DNA from: Hofstenia miamia | Lineage: Eukaryota > Xenacoelomorpha > Acoela | Direction of reading: 5' to 3' | Length of the DNA stretch: 64,000 bases | NCBI GenBank assembly: GCA_004352715.1 | Contig: SCFE01000020.1 | Coordinates: forward strand, 1,645,260 to 1,709,259 | Shown: piece after piece, positions 37,101 to 46,669 of the stretch | Numbering within the stretch: the stretch's first letter is position 1 | Layout of the letters: each line of letters starts with the position of its first letter | The notes under the pieces: generated by a model | Told to the model about the DNA's origin: nothing | Seen by the model: only the letters and a program-made list of their open reading frames with translations | Database searches by the model: none | Translations under genes and position numbers: made by a program

Positions 37101-37472
37101 TTTTGCATTCAATCTATCGAAATAAGTATCGTAATCTAAAATCGGACCAGGGTTCTTTTCAATGCCATGAAGAATTAATAATAAGGAAAAAAATATTGAG
37201 ATACTTAGTAATTTTTTAAAGCTGATAAACACGATGAAGATGTTTTTGTTGTTAATAGGAGAATAATGAATTAATTTATAATAGCATACTTTTCTTCTTT
37301 TTATATTCAAAACATGGGTAGTTTCATATTTTTTATGACAATAAAATAAGTTAAATAACAAAAGAAGGATTAAAAATTTTGAATGAAAATAATTTTTAGC
37401 ATTTAGATGATGAAATTTCCATAGCCTGAGCGTCGTTAGTAAATGCACAAAATATAAATATTTACAAGACAT
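34158..37472 (-). CDS. LINE ORF2: APE endonuclease and reverse transcriptase with 2A-like leader
   Basis: The 1104-aa protein nicks chromosomal DNA and reverse-transcribes element RNA at the nick. Residues about 30-45 and 76-101 are strongly hydrophobic, followed by HGIEKNPGP (102-110), a 2A-like ribosome-skipping motif with Gly at the usual Asp position. The APE domain spans about 128-355: N134 (HINFQNL), E162 (SETWL), Y250 (SYSPH), D283/N285 (MGDYNIN), D326 (TLIDYF) and S348-D349-H350 are all present. The RT spans about 590-900: NYRPISITSPISKIFERLL, FGFRKNFST, the LDLSKAFDSINH box with D728, GVPQGTILGPLLFNIY, and YADD at 814-817. C-terminal signatures include YLGITID and NWNRLPSEIK. The ATG at 37472 overlaps the end of ORF1 by 11 nt in a different frame, suggesting termination-reinitiation. 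The frame is intact to the TAA at 34158. Confidence 0.93.
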   Translation of the reverse strand: MSCKYLYFVHLLTTLRLWKFHHLNAKNYFHSKFLILLLLFNLFYCHKKYETTHVLNIKRRKVCYYKLIHYSPINNKNIFIVFISFKKLLSISIFFSLLLILHGIEKNPGPILDYDTYFDRLNAKNNTINYVHINFQNLSKKNFEFKQFMSNFKNDVILGISETWLSNKDFDNCWSFNKSFCLFRKDRQTNNLLGKSSGGGVSLLIPKIFKPKLREDIKYSDVSKFESLWVEISNPLGNATYKKQLINVSYSPHKKYSNYFIEQLENELVLAVSENKDIILMGDYNINYLDQKERDKIDNLLNMFNLNIVNNITQSRVTATSSTLIDYFIMSDNDFSKLTYFTAECPFSDHCITFISFITTKPVNSIVRKWTTIREKNNHNVEKLKLSLTFEHWHEVYYAQDTNSMMENFISIFEKHLNIFCPEKKILINKNFKNCASKYNKSKPWLTDLSKKLIIEKKNAFKNFLLTKSSENFLAYKKARNLSNIENRKSFNKYIKNEFKMLPNQKSKWKLIHEIANTAKSKSTIIEEIRDSDGNSFTNDFDITNVLNETFVNLGKFKGPYIKYQSPNINNKIPEFIFRFSTTYEMIKAINKLKPNKSSGPSKIPSWILKVTASIIAEPLNFIFNESLKQNNFPNRLKQAYITPVFKKKDATLAINYRPISITSPISKIFERLLHNQISDHLSKHQLMSKTQFGFRKNFSTDDALLYATENWRSSLDSDKFVAVACLDLSKAFDSINHDILYKKLEKLRFSESSVKLISSYLTNRIQCVKLNNTFSNWLSIKNGVPQGTILGPLLFNIYVNDMQQHTNCQLIQYADDTCIFSGNTSLNQAINDVEQNCEKLSKYFNMHKLNNNSEKTEFCILNPQGKSVFLPNSSLTFNNASISPKESFKYLGITIDSKLTYKQQVKEILKRMAMSIKSLSHVAEHLPSAIMIQLFHALVMSHLNYANTLFSSLNESLVKKLTIQLKWALNVCQKNCSKTRNYILSSLLFPNQLFIFNILIKFFKITNQLPPYNSISFPNFFHKRNIRTNHYTSIKFRKKIKQQSFINVAIRNWNRLPSEIKMIKSAITFKRKLKAYMLKEKFILGKSWLGFKFYNKDYTITRN

Positions 37473-38580
37473 TGTTGAAAGTTAGGAAAGATCTTAGCTT
37501 GTGAATTTCTGCTAGTGTGAAGAAATTTGGCGGCGGAGATGACAGGGCGGAAGCGTAGGTTTTATGAAAATGCTGTGGTGCGCGTTGATTAGGCCCATTA
37601 AACTGATGAGGCGGAAGAAATGATTGGCGCTGCGTGTGTTTAAACGTGGGCGACGTGAAGGTAGCGGCATGGCGGTTGAAACGTGGCGGTGCAGTGCTGA
37701 AATAGCGTTGAGTACGGGGCGGTATTTCATCAAAGAATTCTTTGATCTTGCGCGCTAGTGTTGAGTATCCTCTTCTTGAGAAATGGATACCATCCTGTGC
37801 AAATAATTTACGGTTGATGTTATTTCCTAAATAAAAAGATTGAAAGTTGTGAAAAACGGTATACCCTAGAATTTTCGCATTTTGGTGGATAAGAAAATTA
37901 AGTTCTTGAATCTTTTTATTCAACGTGCTATCATCTGGAAACGGTGCGACTTCTCCTACAAAAATTACAGCGGACCTAAAAATATGTTTTAAGGCGTTAA
38001 TTAAATTTTTAAATAAAATCGTGTATTCAGTTTTCTGTTGCATTACATCATTTCTGCCAACGGTGACAAGTATTTTTTTAATGTTGTCCGACGGCGTGTA
38101 TTCTTTAATTGTTTCAGTCATCTCTTCTATAGTTGCTCCCGGATATGAATGTACTGCAACTGTGTCTTTCTTTAGTAGGGCGGGTGCTTGTAGGTATTGA
38201 TACATTGAGGTTCCTAAAATAAGCATACCTGCATCTGTTCGCAGTCGTTTGGCGCGTCGTTTTCGTACGTCCTGTGTTTGTGAGGAAGCGGATGAATTTG
38301 TGATGATGGGTGATGTTGTAACGGTTTTTTTAGGCGGTGAAACTTGTGTCCATTCATCTTTCTCTGGAGTTTTGAACGGCGGAACCTCCTTTTCTTTGTT
38401 TGCGAGAACGGTGTGGAGTAAGCTGTGCAATGTTAAAAGCTCTTCCTTCGATAGATTGTTGAAGGGAGCTAGAAGTTTAGCAGACGTGATTCTGCTACGC
38501 TCACTCGTTATGAAATTCTCACTTCCGAGTGAACGTAGGACGGAGAGCTCAGCGGGACCAACTGCTCGCGGAGAAATCAT
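37462..38580 (-). CDS. LINE ORF1: SGNH-esterase-like, RNA-binding-type protein
   Basis: 372 aa if translation starts at the ATG at 38580; the open frame continues upstream to 38790, but that part reads AT-rich flank and the tandem repeats. Residues 106-114 form a basic patch (RKRRAKRLR). An SGNH/GDSL-hydrolase fold follows at about 118-283: block I LILGTSMY with nucleophile S125, block II Gly in YPGA (G148), block III GRND with N177, and block V DGIHFS with D263 and H266. All four signature residues are thus present. The region 285-345 is rich in R, H, Q and P (for example PPRFNRHAATFTSPTFKHTQ) and is likely to bind nucleic acid. Esterase-type ORF1 proteins are known in CR1-group LINEs, where their lipid-related role is unresolved. 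The final codons overlap the start of ORF2. Confidence 0.88.
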   Translation of the reverse strand: MISPRAVGPAELSVLRSLGSENFITSERSRITSAKLLAPFNNLSKEELLTLHSLLHTVLANKEKEVPPFKTPEKDEWTQVSPPKKTVTTSPIITNSSASSQTQDVRKRRAKRLRTDAGMLILGTSMYQYLQAPALLKKDTVAVHSYPGATIEEMTETIKEYTPSDNIKKILVTVGRNDVMQQKTEYTILFKNLINALKHIFRSAVIFVGEVAPFPDDSTLNKKIQELNFLIHQNAKILGYTVFHNFQSFYLGNNINRKLFAQDGIHFSRRGYSTLARKIKEFFDEIPPRTQRYFSTAPPRFNRHAATFTSPTFKHTQRQSFLPPHQFNGPNQRAPQHFHKTYASALSSPPPNFFTLAEIHKLRSFLTFNNVL

Positions 38581-38608
38581 CTCAGCGTATGAAATCATCT
38601 CAGCGTAT
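38573..38608 (-). repeat. 18-bp tandem duplication at the LINE 5' end
   Basis: Two exact copies of GAAATCATCTCAGCGTAT (plus strand) sit at the presumed 5' end. Each contains a CAT, an ATG in element sense, in the same frame as ORF1, so initiation could occur at either. Duplicated 5' units are seen in some LINE families; this could also be an insertion by-product. Confidence 0.6.
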
Positions 38609-39493
38609 GAATTCAGAATATAAGCCGTTTCAAACAACAAAATAAAGCTTACTTCAAAATTGCAGATAGTGGAATGAAAACAAGAATAGCACAAACAATG
38701 GTAAATTAAAGAACAAACCCAAGATATATATTCAACGAGATTAAAAAAACTGTAGTAGAATGTATTAAAATCCGTGATAGAAAAATTCATTTTTTCAAGA
38801 TAAATTTGATATTCAAATATAAATTTTGAGTTTTACTTTTCATTGAAATTGGATTTTAGATTGGATTACAAATTTGAAATTATATAAAAGCAACATTAAA
38901 TAAATTATTACTATGTCAAAGGTATGGCCCAATAAAAATTTTTGTATTTATTATAATAATCACGAACCTTCTGAAAACTAAATTGATCTTGGTGTTGCAA
39001 GTTGCTTATAGTAAATCTTACTTGAGAATTTTATATTGAAGAGCATTCCGATTATACTACTATCATTAAATTTTGACAGTGTTTGCAGCAACTAAGGTTC
39101 CTCTTGCTTCTCTGTGTTTGTTCTGCTTTTCCATTTGCAAATTTACACAAACAAATGTTTTTGGTTGCTTTACAATTAAATTTTTACTTGATGGCTAACA
39201 TGAATCGCATTTTGACATTTGAGATATTCGTCACCATTTTATAAATTGTTGAAAAAAATAACGCAGAACCTGTTGTACTAACGATGAAATTAAATTAGAA
39301 AGTTTCACTTAGATTGAGATTATTAACATACTTAAAGTGGAATTCAATGAAAAAATGTACCTAACGTAAAAAGTGTACACTATACACAATTATTAAAAAT
39401 TTTTGGATCCCAAACAGATCCGAAATTTTCTCAAAATTTAGATCAAATCCGATTTGTATCCGATCCGAGATGATATCCATCTCTAATTTACTT

Positions 39494-40686
39494 AAAGTTA
39501 TTTCAAATTTTTCATGTATATATTGCTCTTGTTCTATGCTTATGCATTGTCCTCGACATATACTATATTCTACACTACGTGCATGCGAAAGTTGAAATTG
39601 CCTTTTCTCTTAGCTCTACATGACTTCAAATTGTTATGGATACGTCCTTTGTGCAATAATGCACTACTCTCTGTAAACACACGGAGTAGTGAATAATGCC
39701 TTAACCAAGAAAAAAACACAACCCAATAAACTAAAATAACGTTTATCGAACTACATCAAACACAGTTCAACAAGCACATTTATATATTTTTTAATATTAC
39801 TACCTAGCTTGTTCAATCAAATAACCAATTCTTGAAATGCATCAGCGAAAAATTGTCCAGATGTTCCGGTGAGTTTCTCAGTTTCTCCTCTTTGTGCCTT
39901 CATGCAGATGATTCAGGTTTGGTTCAGGAAAGTATTATATAATTGTCCTTCTTCTGATTCAACTGTTGAAAGTTTGACAACGTGCAGTTGAGGGGCATCT
40001 TGCTGTATGTCAGGAGACTTTGTTGCAAATAGCGAGCATATGAATTTGTCAATGATGTGACAATTACCAATAATTATTTTAAGTAATTCAGCAGCTTCAC
40101 TTAGCTTAATTCGTCCCTCTGCACAAATAATTGACTCATATAATCAATTTTTTGATCTGAAATTTCATTTGGTTTCAAAACATTGGAATAATCCTGGATC
40201 ACTTTTTCCTGGCTATTGCGGAATAATGATATCCAACTGCATATTGTGGATCTAGAAGAACATTAGTTGTCATATGCAACTGTCATATCACTTATATCTT
40301 TTCAGACAATTTCCTTAAAAGCGCATAGAATTTTATCACACTTATAACCCAGTCAAACATATTACTTTAATTTAGGCATTTAATCAAACGCAAGATCACG
40401 TTTTAAAAGCAATTGGCTTCATCAACGTACTTTATGCATACTAATTTAATTTAATATACATTTAAAATTTTCTATAAAATATTGATGTCAACAATTCATG
40501 TGTATAATAAGATTGTAAATCATAACAAAAAATGCAAGACAGTTAACCTAGCTAATTTGGATAATTAGAAAAGTGTTTTAAATGAAAAAAGCATTTTCCA
40601 TGGAAAGACGATAGTTGAAATAGACTTCTTAAAGAAAGTTTGAAAATAATTCATTTTGTTTGCTTAACCTTGAAAACCCTGGAAAT
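39494..40686. other. AT-rich spacer, nothing recognised
   Basis: No coding motif, RNA gene or repeat end detected. Confidence 0.4.
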
Positions 40687-40745
40687 CAGGGTTAGCTGAT
40701 TATAATCACTGATTATAATCAAGCTATTAAAATCGGATTATAATC
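40687..40745. repeat. Probable hAT-type transposon end with GATTATAATC repeats
   Basis: The palindrome GATTATAATC occurs exactly at 40698, 40711 and 40736, just inside CAGGGTTAGC at 40687. A CAGGG start followed by repeated palindromes is the usual layout of a hAT terminus with transposase-binding repeats. The opposite end was not found, so this may be a solo end or a badly decayed copy. Confidence 0.45.
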
Positions 40746-41268
40746 GACATTTTTAAAAACAAAATCAACGATTGATTTAGATACATGGTTTACGCGCAAA
40801 ATATTTATGACGCATAACAGCGTAAGCACGAGCGGCTGATTTGTTGTGAATAATTCCAATGCGCGAATTGAATGAACACGCGTGCGTAACATAAAATTAC
40901 ATTTTAACATTTGTATAGTGTGTTGTACGTAGGAGGCTAATGAAATCACCATAATATTCTAATGAGGCTATTCTACATTCTAATATGCTAATGATATTCG
41001 ACCAGTATTTTCCCTTGTCGAAGTTTCTTGAAAAACATTCAAAGAAAATTCAATTTTCAGCAAAATAATTAAAGAAATTAAAGAAAATTACAGAATCATT
41101 AAAGATTTTAATGATTTTAATAAAAAATTAATTTTTTAAAATAATCAAAGAAATTGAATTTTATTTAAGAATCTTAAAGAAAGTAAAGCCAAGCCTTATA
41201 TGATACAAAGCTCTTTTAAAAAGTACGATTTTCACACTTTAAAACTCCAAAAGTCTAAGTAGTGTAGG

Positions 41269-41315
41269 CAGGGGCGCACCCAGCTTTTTTTCTGAGGAGG
41301 GGAACTATTCTTTAG

Positions 41316-41349
<34 letters not shown>

Positions 41350-43720
41350 NNNNNNNNNNTTTAGTACAGAAATAAAAAAAAATGTTACAATAGATAACAT
41401 ATGATTCATGTACTTGAAATACAAAAACATGATTTATGTCAAACGTTAAAAGGAAAGTTAGCAGAAACGTTTAGACAATTATGAAAAGTTCATTGACACA
41501 ACAATTCATTTATCGTTTATTCGAAAACCCCACCTTCTGCATCATGACGGAAATGAATCCTCTGCTGGAAATTTCTCATTGAATCGCGATATGTTTTAGT
41601 GGAATAGCATGAAAAAATTGCTTCAATTGCTTCTCTCAAATCGTTCAAGATTGCAAAACGATGATTATTTTCAAAAACCAATGACTTGAAGGTGCAGCAT
41701 GATTATATTTTTCTGTGAATCTTCTCTGACCTTCAGCTAAGTTTTCAAAAGCAATAGCCCAAGCACAGGAGTTAACTTGTTCTTCAATAGAATACATTTG
41801 AAATTGAATGAATTCAGGCACCTGGTTCGAGAAGCAACTGATATCGATTTGAATCCGCAATGCTGGGTGACCTTTAGACTGGAATGAAAATTTCGATTTA
41901 TTCTTTGTATTAAAACTTTTGGAACAACCGGTATATTCATTATTCTGAAGATTTTCAATACAACAATGGAAAAAGCATTGTCAGGGAAATTAAATAGTAT
42001 ACACTTTTTGACATGCTACCCAAAACAGAAAGGTTGATATTAACGAAATTCAACTATTCAATTTAAGGTTTACTATTTCATAAATCTACTTTCTTATGTC
42101 ATTTTTATAATTAAATTTCAACATAGCAAACGTAACCAGCATACTATGAATGTTTGTTAAAAATTACTAAAACTGAATTANNNNNNNNNNNNNNNNNNNN
42201 NNNNNNNNNNNNNNNNNNNNNNNTTTTCCCTACCCCTATTCAACCATTACTAAGATTGGCTAACAAACATATCTGCTTCGTGGTTCAGTAGGTGAGGATG
42301 ATTTCGAACACAGACTGTTGTACTGTTAACTGATCCTAATCTCAATAGGAAAAATTCCCATTTTTTGTGTTAAGATGATCTTTAAAAAATTCTTAGTTTC
42401 TTATTTCTTAGTTATTCCAACCAAAAACGTAGGCCTAATTCTTGCAGGCTTGAATCATGCCAAACTCAACTTTTAAGAAAATGTACTCACTGAAGTTGAA
42501 AATTCTAGATTGCATTATTCAAGAATAGATAATACTGATGTACAATTTCGAAACGTTGCTTAAGAAATTGTATAATATTCGCTACAACTGTTGTGTAATA
42601 GTTTATTTTTTTTCAATTTCAGCCCCTTTTTTCCAATAGCTCGCAGTCGAGCCCCAGCCCACCGCGGCTCCGACTTCAACTCCTGTTAGCAGAAGAGAGA
42701 ACAGGACTGAGGATCATGGCATATTAATACTGTGCGTCCACAAAATACCTTTAGTTACATTTTGTAGCTTGCTATAATTTAAATTTAATACATTATTTCT
42801 CTATTGTTTTTTTAGAATTGCTATGTAATTCACCATATTTCACTACAGGTAAAAAATACAGAAACCGTGTCCAAATTATTTTCACTTTTTGCAAAATATA
42901 ATTTAATAGAAAATTTCATTCAAAATGCTATATTTCTCATTGCTAGTTTCGCTTTTGGCAATAATTGGAATGAAAAATATTAGATAAGAAATGATAGCAT
43001 AAAAACCAACCATAACACAAAAACTTTTTAAAAAGAAAAAACATCGTTGTGAGATAACAAACAAAATTTCGAGTGCTTCATACTTCTGTTAGCACTAAGA
43101 AAAATCTAAGTTAAATGTTGCCAGAAATCGTAATCACTAAAAGCAAATTTGGTTCTGCATAGATATGTATAAGCTGTGATCATTGTTTAATATCTCTAGG
43201 TTTGATATCACAATATGAGGTGTGTGACAGAAAGATAGCAATGGTGCGAAATAGGGTTAATGTTATGCCTTCAATATATAAAAAGTGAATTCGGTAGTGG
43301 AAACATAATGTATATTTTGGTCATCAAACTGTGCTGTACACATGCAATAGCCAATACTGTATTAATTTACTAGGCAGGACAATAATGATTTTCGAATTGG
43401 GACTTTATTATGTTTCACCAAGATTTTCATCCATTAATGCTTGTGAGAACGTTCTTAGTGAACCTAAATAATTGCAAATTATTGGTAATTTTTTTTCTTC
43501 TAAAGTATTCAATAGATTAATCGATTTCCAATTATTGTAATAATTGCAATATTAATTAACTATTGCTTACCCCTGCAGATAGATTTGAAGCATTGCTTAA
43601 TATATATGTACTATGTTATCATATCAGCATACATTTCATGAGGAATGGAAGCATCTGTGCTCTGTTGAGGAGGGGAACGTTTCCCCAGTTCCCCCCGCGC
43701 ACCCTCTGGGTGCGCCTCGG
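41269..43720. mobile_element. hAT-type DNA transposon with exact 8-bp target duplication
   Basis: The left terminus CAGGGGCGCACCCAG and the right terminus CTGGGTGCGCCTCGG are inverted repeats (13 of 15 match). The element is flanked by AGTGTAGG at 41261-41268 and an identical copy at 43721-43728. Both ends carry a G/C-rich subterminal block (GAGGAGGGGAAC inside the left, its like plus CCCC runs inside the right). Eight-base duplications and these ends fit the hAT superfamily. The interior is AT-rich and includes an (AT)n tract, two gaps (41350-41359 and 42181-42223) and overlapping minus-strand open frames at 41645-41958 with no transposase motif I can identify. It may be non-autonomous. The 249-bp element at 57429 has nearly the same termini. 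Confidence 0.8.
41316..41359. repeat. (AT)n tract ending in a 10-N gap
   Basis: Alternating A/T of about 34 bases directly followed by N. Confidence 0.85.
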
Positions 43721-44039
43721 AGTGTAGGTAGAGCTCACTGAGTCAAGGTCTCGATGTTTTTGCATTTTGTCCCCAAATGAAGTGGAACTTCATCATTCGA
43801 AATTATTTCAAATAGTAAGCTTCAGTAAAAATGTAATTACTGTAATTAGCTGTGTTGTATGGCTCTAATCTTTTTGAAATTATCAGCTAGTTGCATAAAA
43901 TTTTTGTTTTAGAAAAATAGATAGTCGATAAAGCAAAAAGTAGATAAATAATAAAAAACGATGTTAGCATTGTTATAATTAAGCAATTTTTGCTTTACCG
44001 CGTAATAGACTTGTACAGACCCCGAGTTCTTACTGTTAA

Positions 44040-45728
44040 GCCAAACTCCTTTTTTGTTTTAAGGTTCATTCTATACTCATATTAGGGGATTTTAATGTGC
44101 ATATGAATAGTCGAGACTCGAGAGAATCAATTAACAAGTAAATTTATTGAGTGTCGAGACCATCATTTATTGACACAACATGTAAAGTCTGCTACGCATA
44201 TTGGAGGAAATATTATAGACCTTCTCATCACCAAAGATGAAGACAACATTATTAAGAACATTTTTGTAGATAATTTGTACGAATTCCTGATCATATCCCA
44301 GTCTTCTTTGCCTTTCTCAAGTTAAACAAAGTGGAATCAAGGCCATCATTCGTAGAAGAAAATGGTCTCAATTAAATTTCTCCGATTTCTCTAATGATAT
44401 AAGTACACGGCTAGATAACTTACTTAACCACAAATTTCGTCAAATAATATGGCAATGAATTATAATTCTGCTCTAAGTGATATTTTGCAAAGACATATTC
44501 CAATGAAAACTCTTAATATAAATGTAGGGAAACCTAAATGGTTTGATGGGGAATTAAAACAACTACGTGCACAACGTCGAAGGGCGGAACGTTTTCATAT
44601 GCACAGCCAAACTCCGGGTTCTCTAGCATCTTTCAAAGAGCTTCGAAATAGAGCAGTGTAATTATGTAAAAGGAAACAATTAAATTACTACTCAAGGAGA
44701 TTTTTAGAGACATCAAATGATCCAAAGAAATTGTTTAAGTTGGTATCTGAGCTTAATACCAAGAAGACTGAGACAATNGCGGAACGTTTTCATATGCACA
44801 GCCAAACTCCGGGTTCTCTAGCATCTTTCAAAGAGCTTCGAAATAGAGTAGTGTAATTATGTAAAAGGAAACAATTAAATTACTACTCAAGGAGATTTTT
44901 AGAGACATCAAATGATTCAAAGAAATTGTTTAAGTTGGTATCTGAGCTTAATACCAAGAAGACCAAATGCCCAATGCACATTCCTTCCAGGCTTATTTCC
45001 TAGGAAAAATAACAAATATATATCGCAGCTTTCAATTGAGCTCTTCTGGGATAGTGGATGATGTTATAAGATCATATCCCGCGTCAACTAAAACCATGTC
45101 CCAATTTAAAACGTTATCAACACTAGAGGTACGTGAAACTATTATGTCTCTGCATAATACAACATGTGAACTTGATCCTATGTTGACAAATATATTGAAG
45201 CATGAGAACTTCTTAATGGAATACTCCCTTATTTAACTCATTTGGTTAATCCATCGTTAATTACTTTCCCTGATTGCTTGAAGACATCCCTAATTTGACC
45301 TATATTGAAGAAAAAGACCTTGGACGTCAGTCAGCACTCTAACTATCGAGAAGTAGCGAACCTATCATTTCTTTCTAAATTAATTGAAAAATCTGCAGCA
45401 AAACAATTCATTCCATTTTTAGAATCACATAGATTGCTTCCAAAATATCAATCTGGCTACAGGGCTAGCCGATCTGTGGAATCTGCTCTTCTTCGGGTCA
45501 AAAATGACATTCTTCTCACACTTGACCGCGGTGACTGTATCGTCTTGTCTTTATTAGTCCAGACAGCTGCTTTTGACACTATTAGTCATGCACTATTATT
45601 AAGGATACTCCAAAAAATTGGAATAAATTGTTCAGTACTTAACTGGTTTAAAACATACTTATTCAATCGGAGACAATATGTTCAAGTTGGAAATGAATGC
45701 TCTAGTACAGAACTTATCTCATGCGGGG
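44040..45728 (+). pseudogene. Degenerate APE-type LINE ORF2
   Basis: Pieces appear in order on the plus strand. The endonuclease segment SILILGDFNVHMNS (about 44075-44110) has the GDFN catalytic motif, and NIIDLLITKDED and PDHIPVFF follow with a frameshift between them. The linker has KPKWFDGELKQLRAQRRRAE (44449-44661), and the RT begins at about 45300 with HSNYREVANLSFLSKLIEKS, LPKYQSGYRASRSVESALL and AAFDTISHALL. In box A the catalytic Asp region reads VLSLLVQTAAFDTI. The frame is then lost in the gap at 45729. Internal stops (for example at 44659 and 45236) show it is dead. The one-N gap at 44778 is flanked by a direct duplication of about 190 bases (44584 on versus 44779 on), likely an assembly artefact. 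Confidence 0.8.
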
Positions 45729-46077
45729 NNNNNNNNNNNNNNNNNNNNNNNNNNNNNNNNNNNNNNNNNNNNNNNNNNNNNNNNNNNNNNNNNNNNNNNN
45801 NNNNNNNNNNNNNNNNNNNNNNNNNNNNNNNNNNNNNNNNNNNNNNNNNNNNNNNNNNNNNNNNNNNNNNNNNNNNNNNNNNNNNNNNNNNNNNNNNNNN
45901 NNNNNNNNNNNNNNNNNNNNNNNNNNNNNNNNNNNNNNNNNNNNNNNNNNNNNNNNNNNNNNNNNNNNNNNNNNNNNNNNNNNNNNNNNNNNNNNNNNNN
46001 NNNNNNNNNNNNNNNNNNNNNNNNNNNNNNNNNNNNNNNNNNNNNNNNNNNNNNNNNNNNNNNNNNNNNNNNNNNNN
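45729..46077. other. Assembly gap (349 N)
   Basis: Run of N. The LINE relic enters it from the left and does not reappear on the right, so the junction is unknown. Confidence 0.95.
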
Positions 46078-46087
46078 CCGTTTATGG

Positions 46088-46168
46088 TATGGCCATATAT
46101 GGTAAGGCGAAATTTTTTAGCAGCCCATAATGGCCATATTTTAACTTTCGTCCATATGTTATGGCCAT
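46088..46168. repeat. Three ATGGCCAT palindromes
   Basis: ATGGCCAT occurs at 46089-46096 (as TATGGCCATA), 46130-46137 and 46161-46168, interspersed with CCATAT/ATATGG phrases. Repeated palindromes next to a gap could mark another transposon end, but no terminus or target duplication is visible. Confidence 0.4.
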
Positions 46169-46669
46169 TAGGTAAAATATGGTGAATGATGGTGATAAAA
46201 TATACGTAAACACATGTGGTAATACGTAATGCCAATTAAATGTAGTGATTTCTAATATTTAATAACATAAATAACAAATTGCAAGCTGCAATTAAAAGAC
46301 AACCATTTTTCTGTAATATCAAATTGTAATGATATCACAAGGAAAAGCAAATCGTTATCATTCTATATCATCAGCATATTCAAATTTTGAAACATATCTC
46401 ATTTCAAATTTCAATCAAAGTTTTTAAACATCAAAATTTCTTTAGTTTAAATTTTCAAATAGTAATAACTTGCTAATAACATACAATTAATGTGGTTTAG
46501 ACAAATATTAATCGATTTTTTACAATCTTTTATACTGCAAATGTTATAAAAAGCACAAGGTGCTTTCAAAACTATGTCTTTTTCCTTCAGACTGCTTCAT
46601 TGTATGGGTTGTAATGTAATTTACTGATAAATTTAATTAATAAAAATTGCAATACATATAATTCAACTA

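Larger units (their letters stand above)
34014..38608 (-). mobile_element. Apparently intact CR1/L2-group LINE with 2A-like motif
   Basis: This non-LTR retrotransposon of about 4.6 kb has an esterase-like ORF1, an overlapping ORF2 with APE endonuclease and RT, a 3' stem-loop, an AATAAAG-containing 3' UTR and a (TATCT)3 tail. No stop or frameshift interrupts either ORF and all recognised catalytic residues are present, which suggests recent insertion. The 5' boundary is placed at the outer edge of an 18-bp tandem repeat (38573-38608), where the GC-richer element sequence gives way to AT-rich flank; this is an inference. No clear target duplication was found. Esterase-type ORF1 proteins and hydrophobic-plus-NPGP leaders on ORF2 are known in the CR1/L2 group. 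Confidence 0.85.
33351..39485. mobile_element. hAT-like element interrupted by the intact LINE
   Basis: The left end CAGATATGGAATC at 33351 resembles the reverse complement of the right end GATATCCATCTCTA (to 39485). Both ends are followed inward by clusters of GGATCCGATCGGATC-type palindromic motifs (33383-33405 and the ATCCGAT/GATCCGA repeats near 39420-39465). The flanking octamers are ACTTACTT (33343-33350) and ATTTACTT (39486-39493), 7 of 8 identical, as expected for an aged 8-bp hAT target duplication. No hAT transposase is visible in the non-LINE remainder (33420-34010 and 38610-39400), so it would be a non-autonomous or internally lost copy. The LINE accounts for 4.6 kb of the span. 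Confidence 0.5.

Noticed and set aside
38581-38790. Upstream extension of LINE ORF1 to the ATG at 38790
   Set aside because: The extra 70 residues read AT-rich flank and the tandem repeat and look unlike LINE protein; the ATG at 38580 or 38598 is more likely.
42276-42310. A-box-like TGGTTCAGTAGG followed by TTTCGAACAC
   Set aside because: The two boxes are too close (about 20 nt) for a tRNA or SINE promoter, and no stems form around them.
45714-46235. Open frames spanning the 45729-46077 gap
   Set aside because: Translation through N; only the part left of the gap belongs to a LINE relic.
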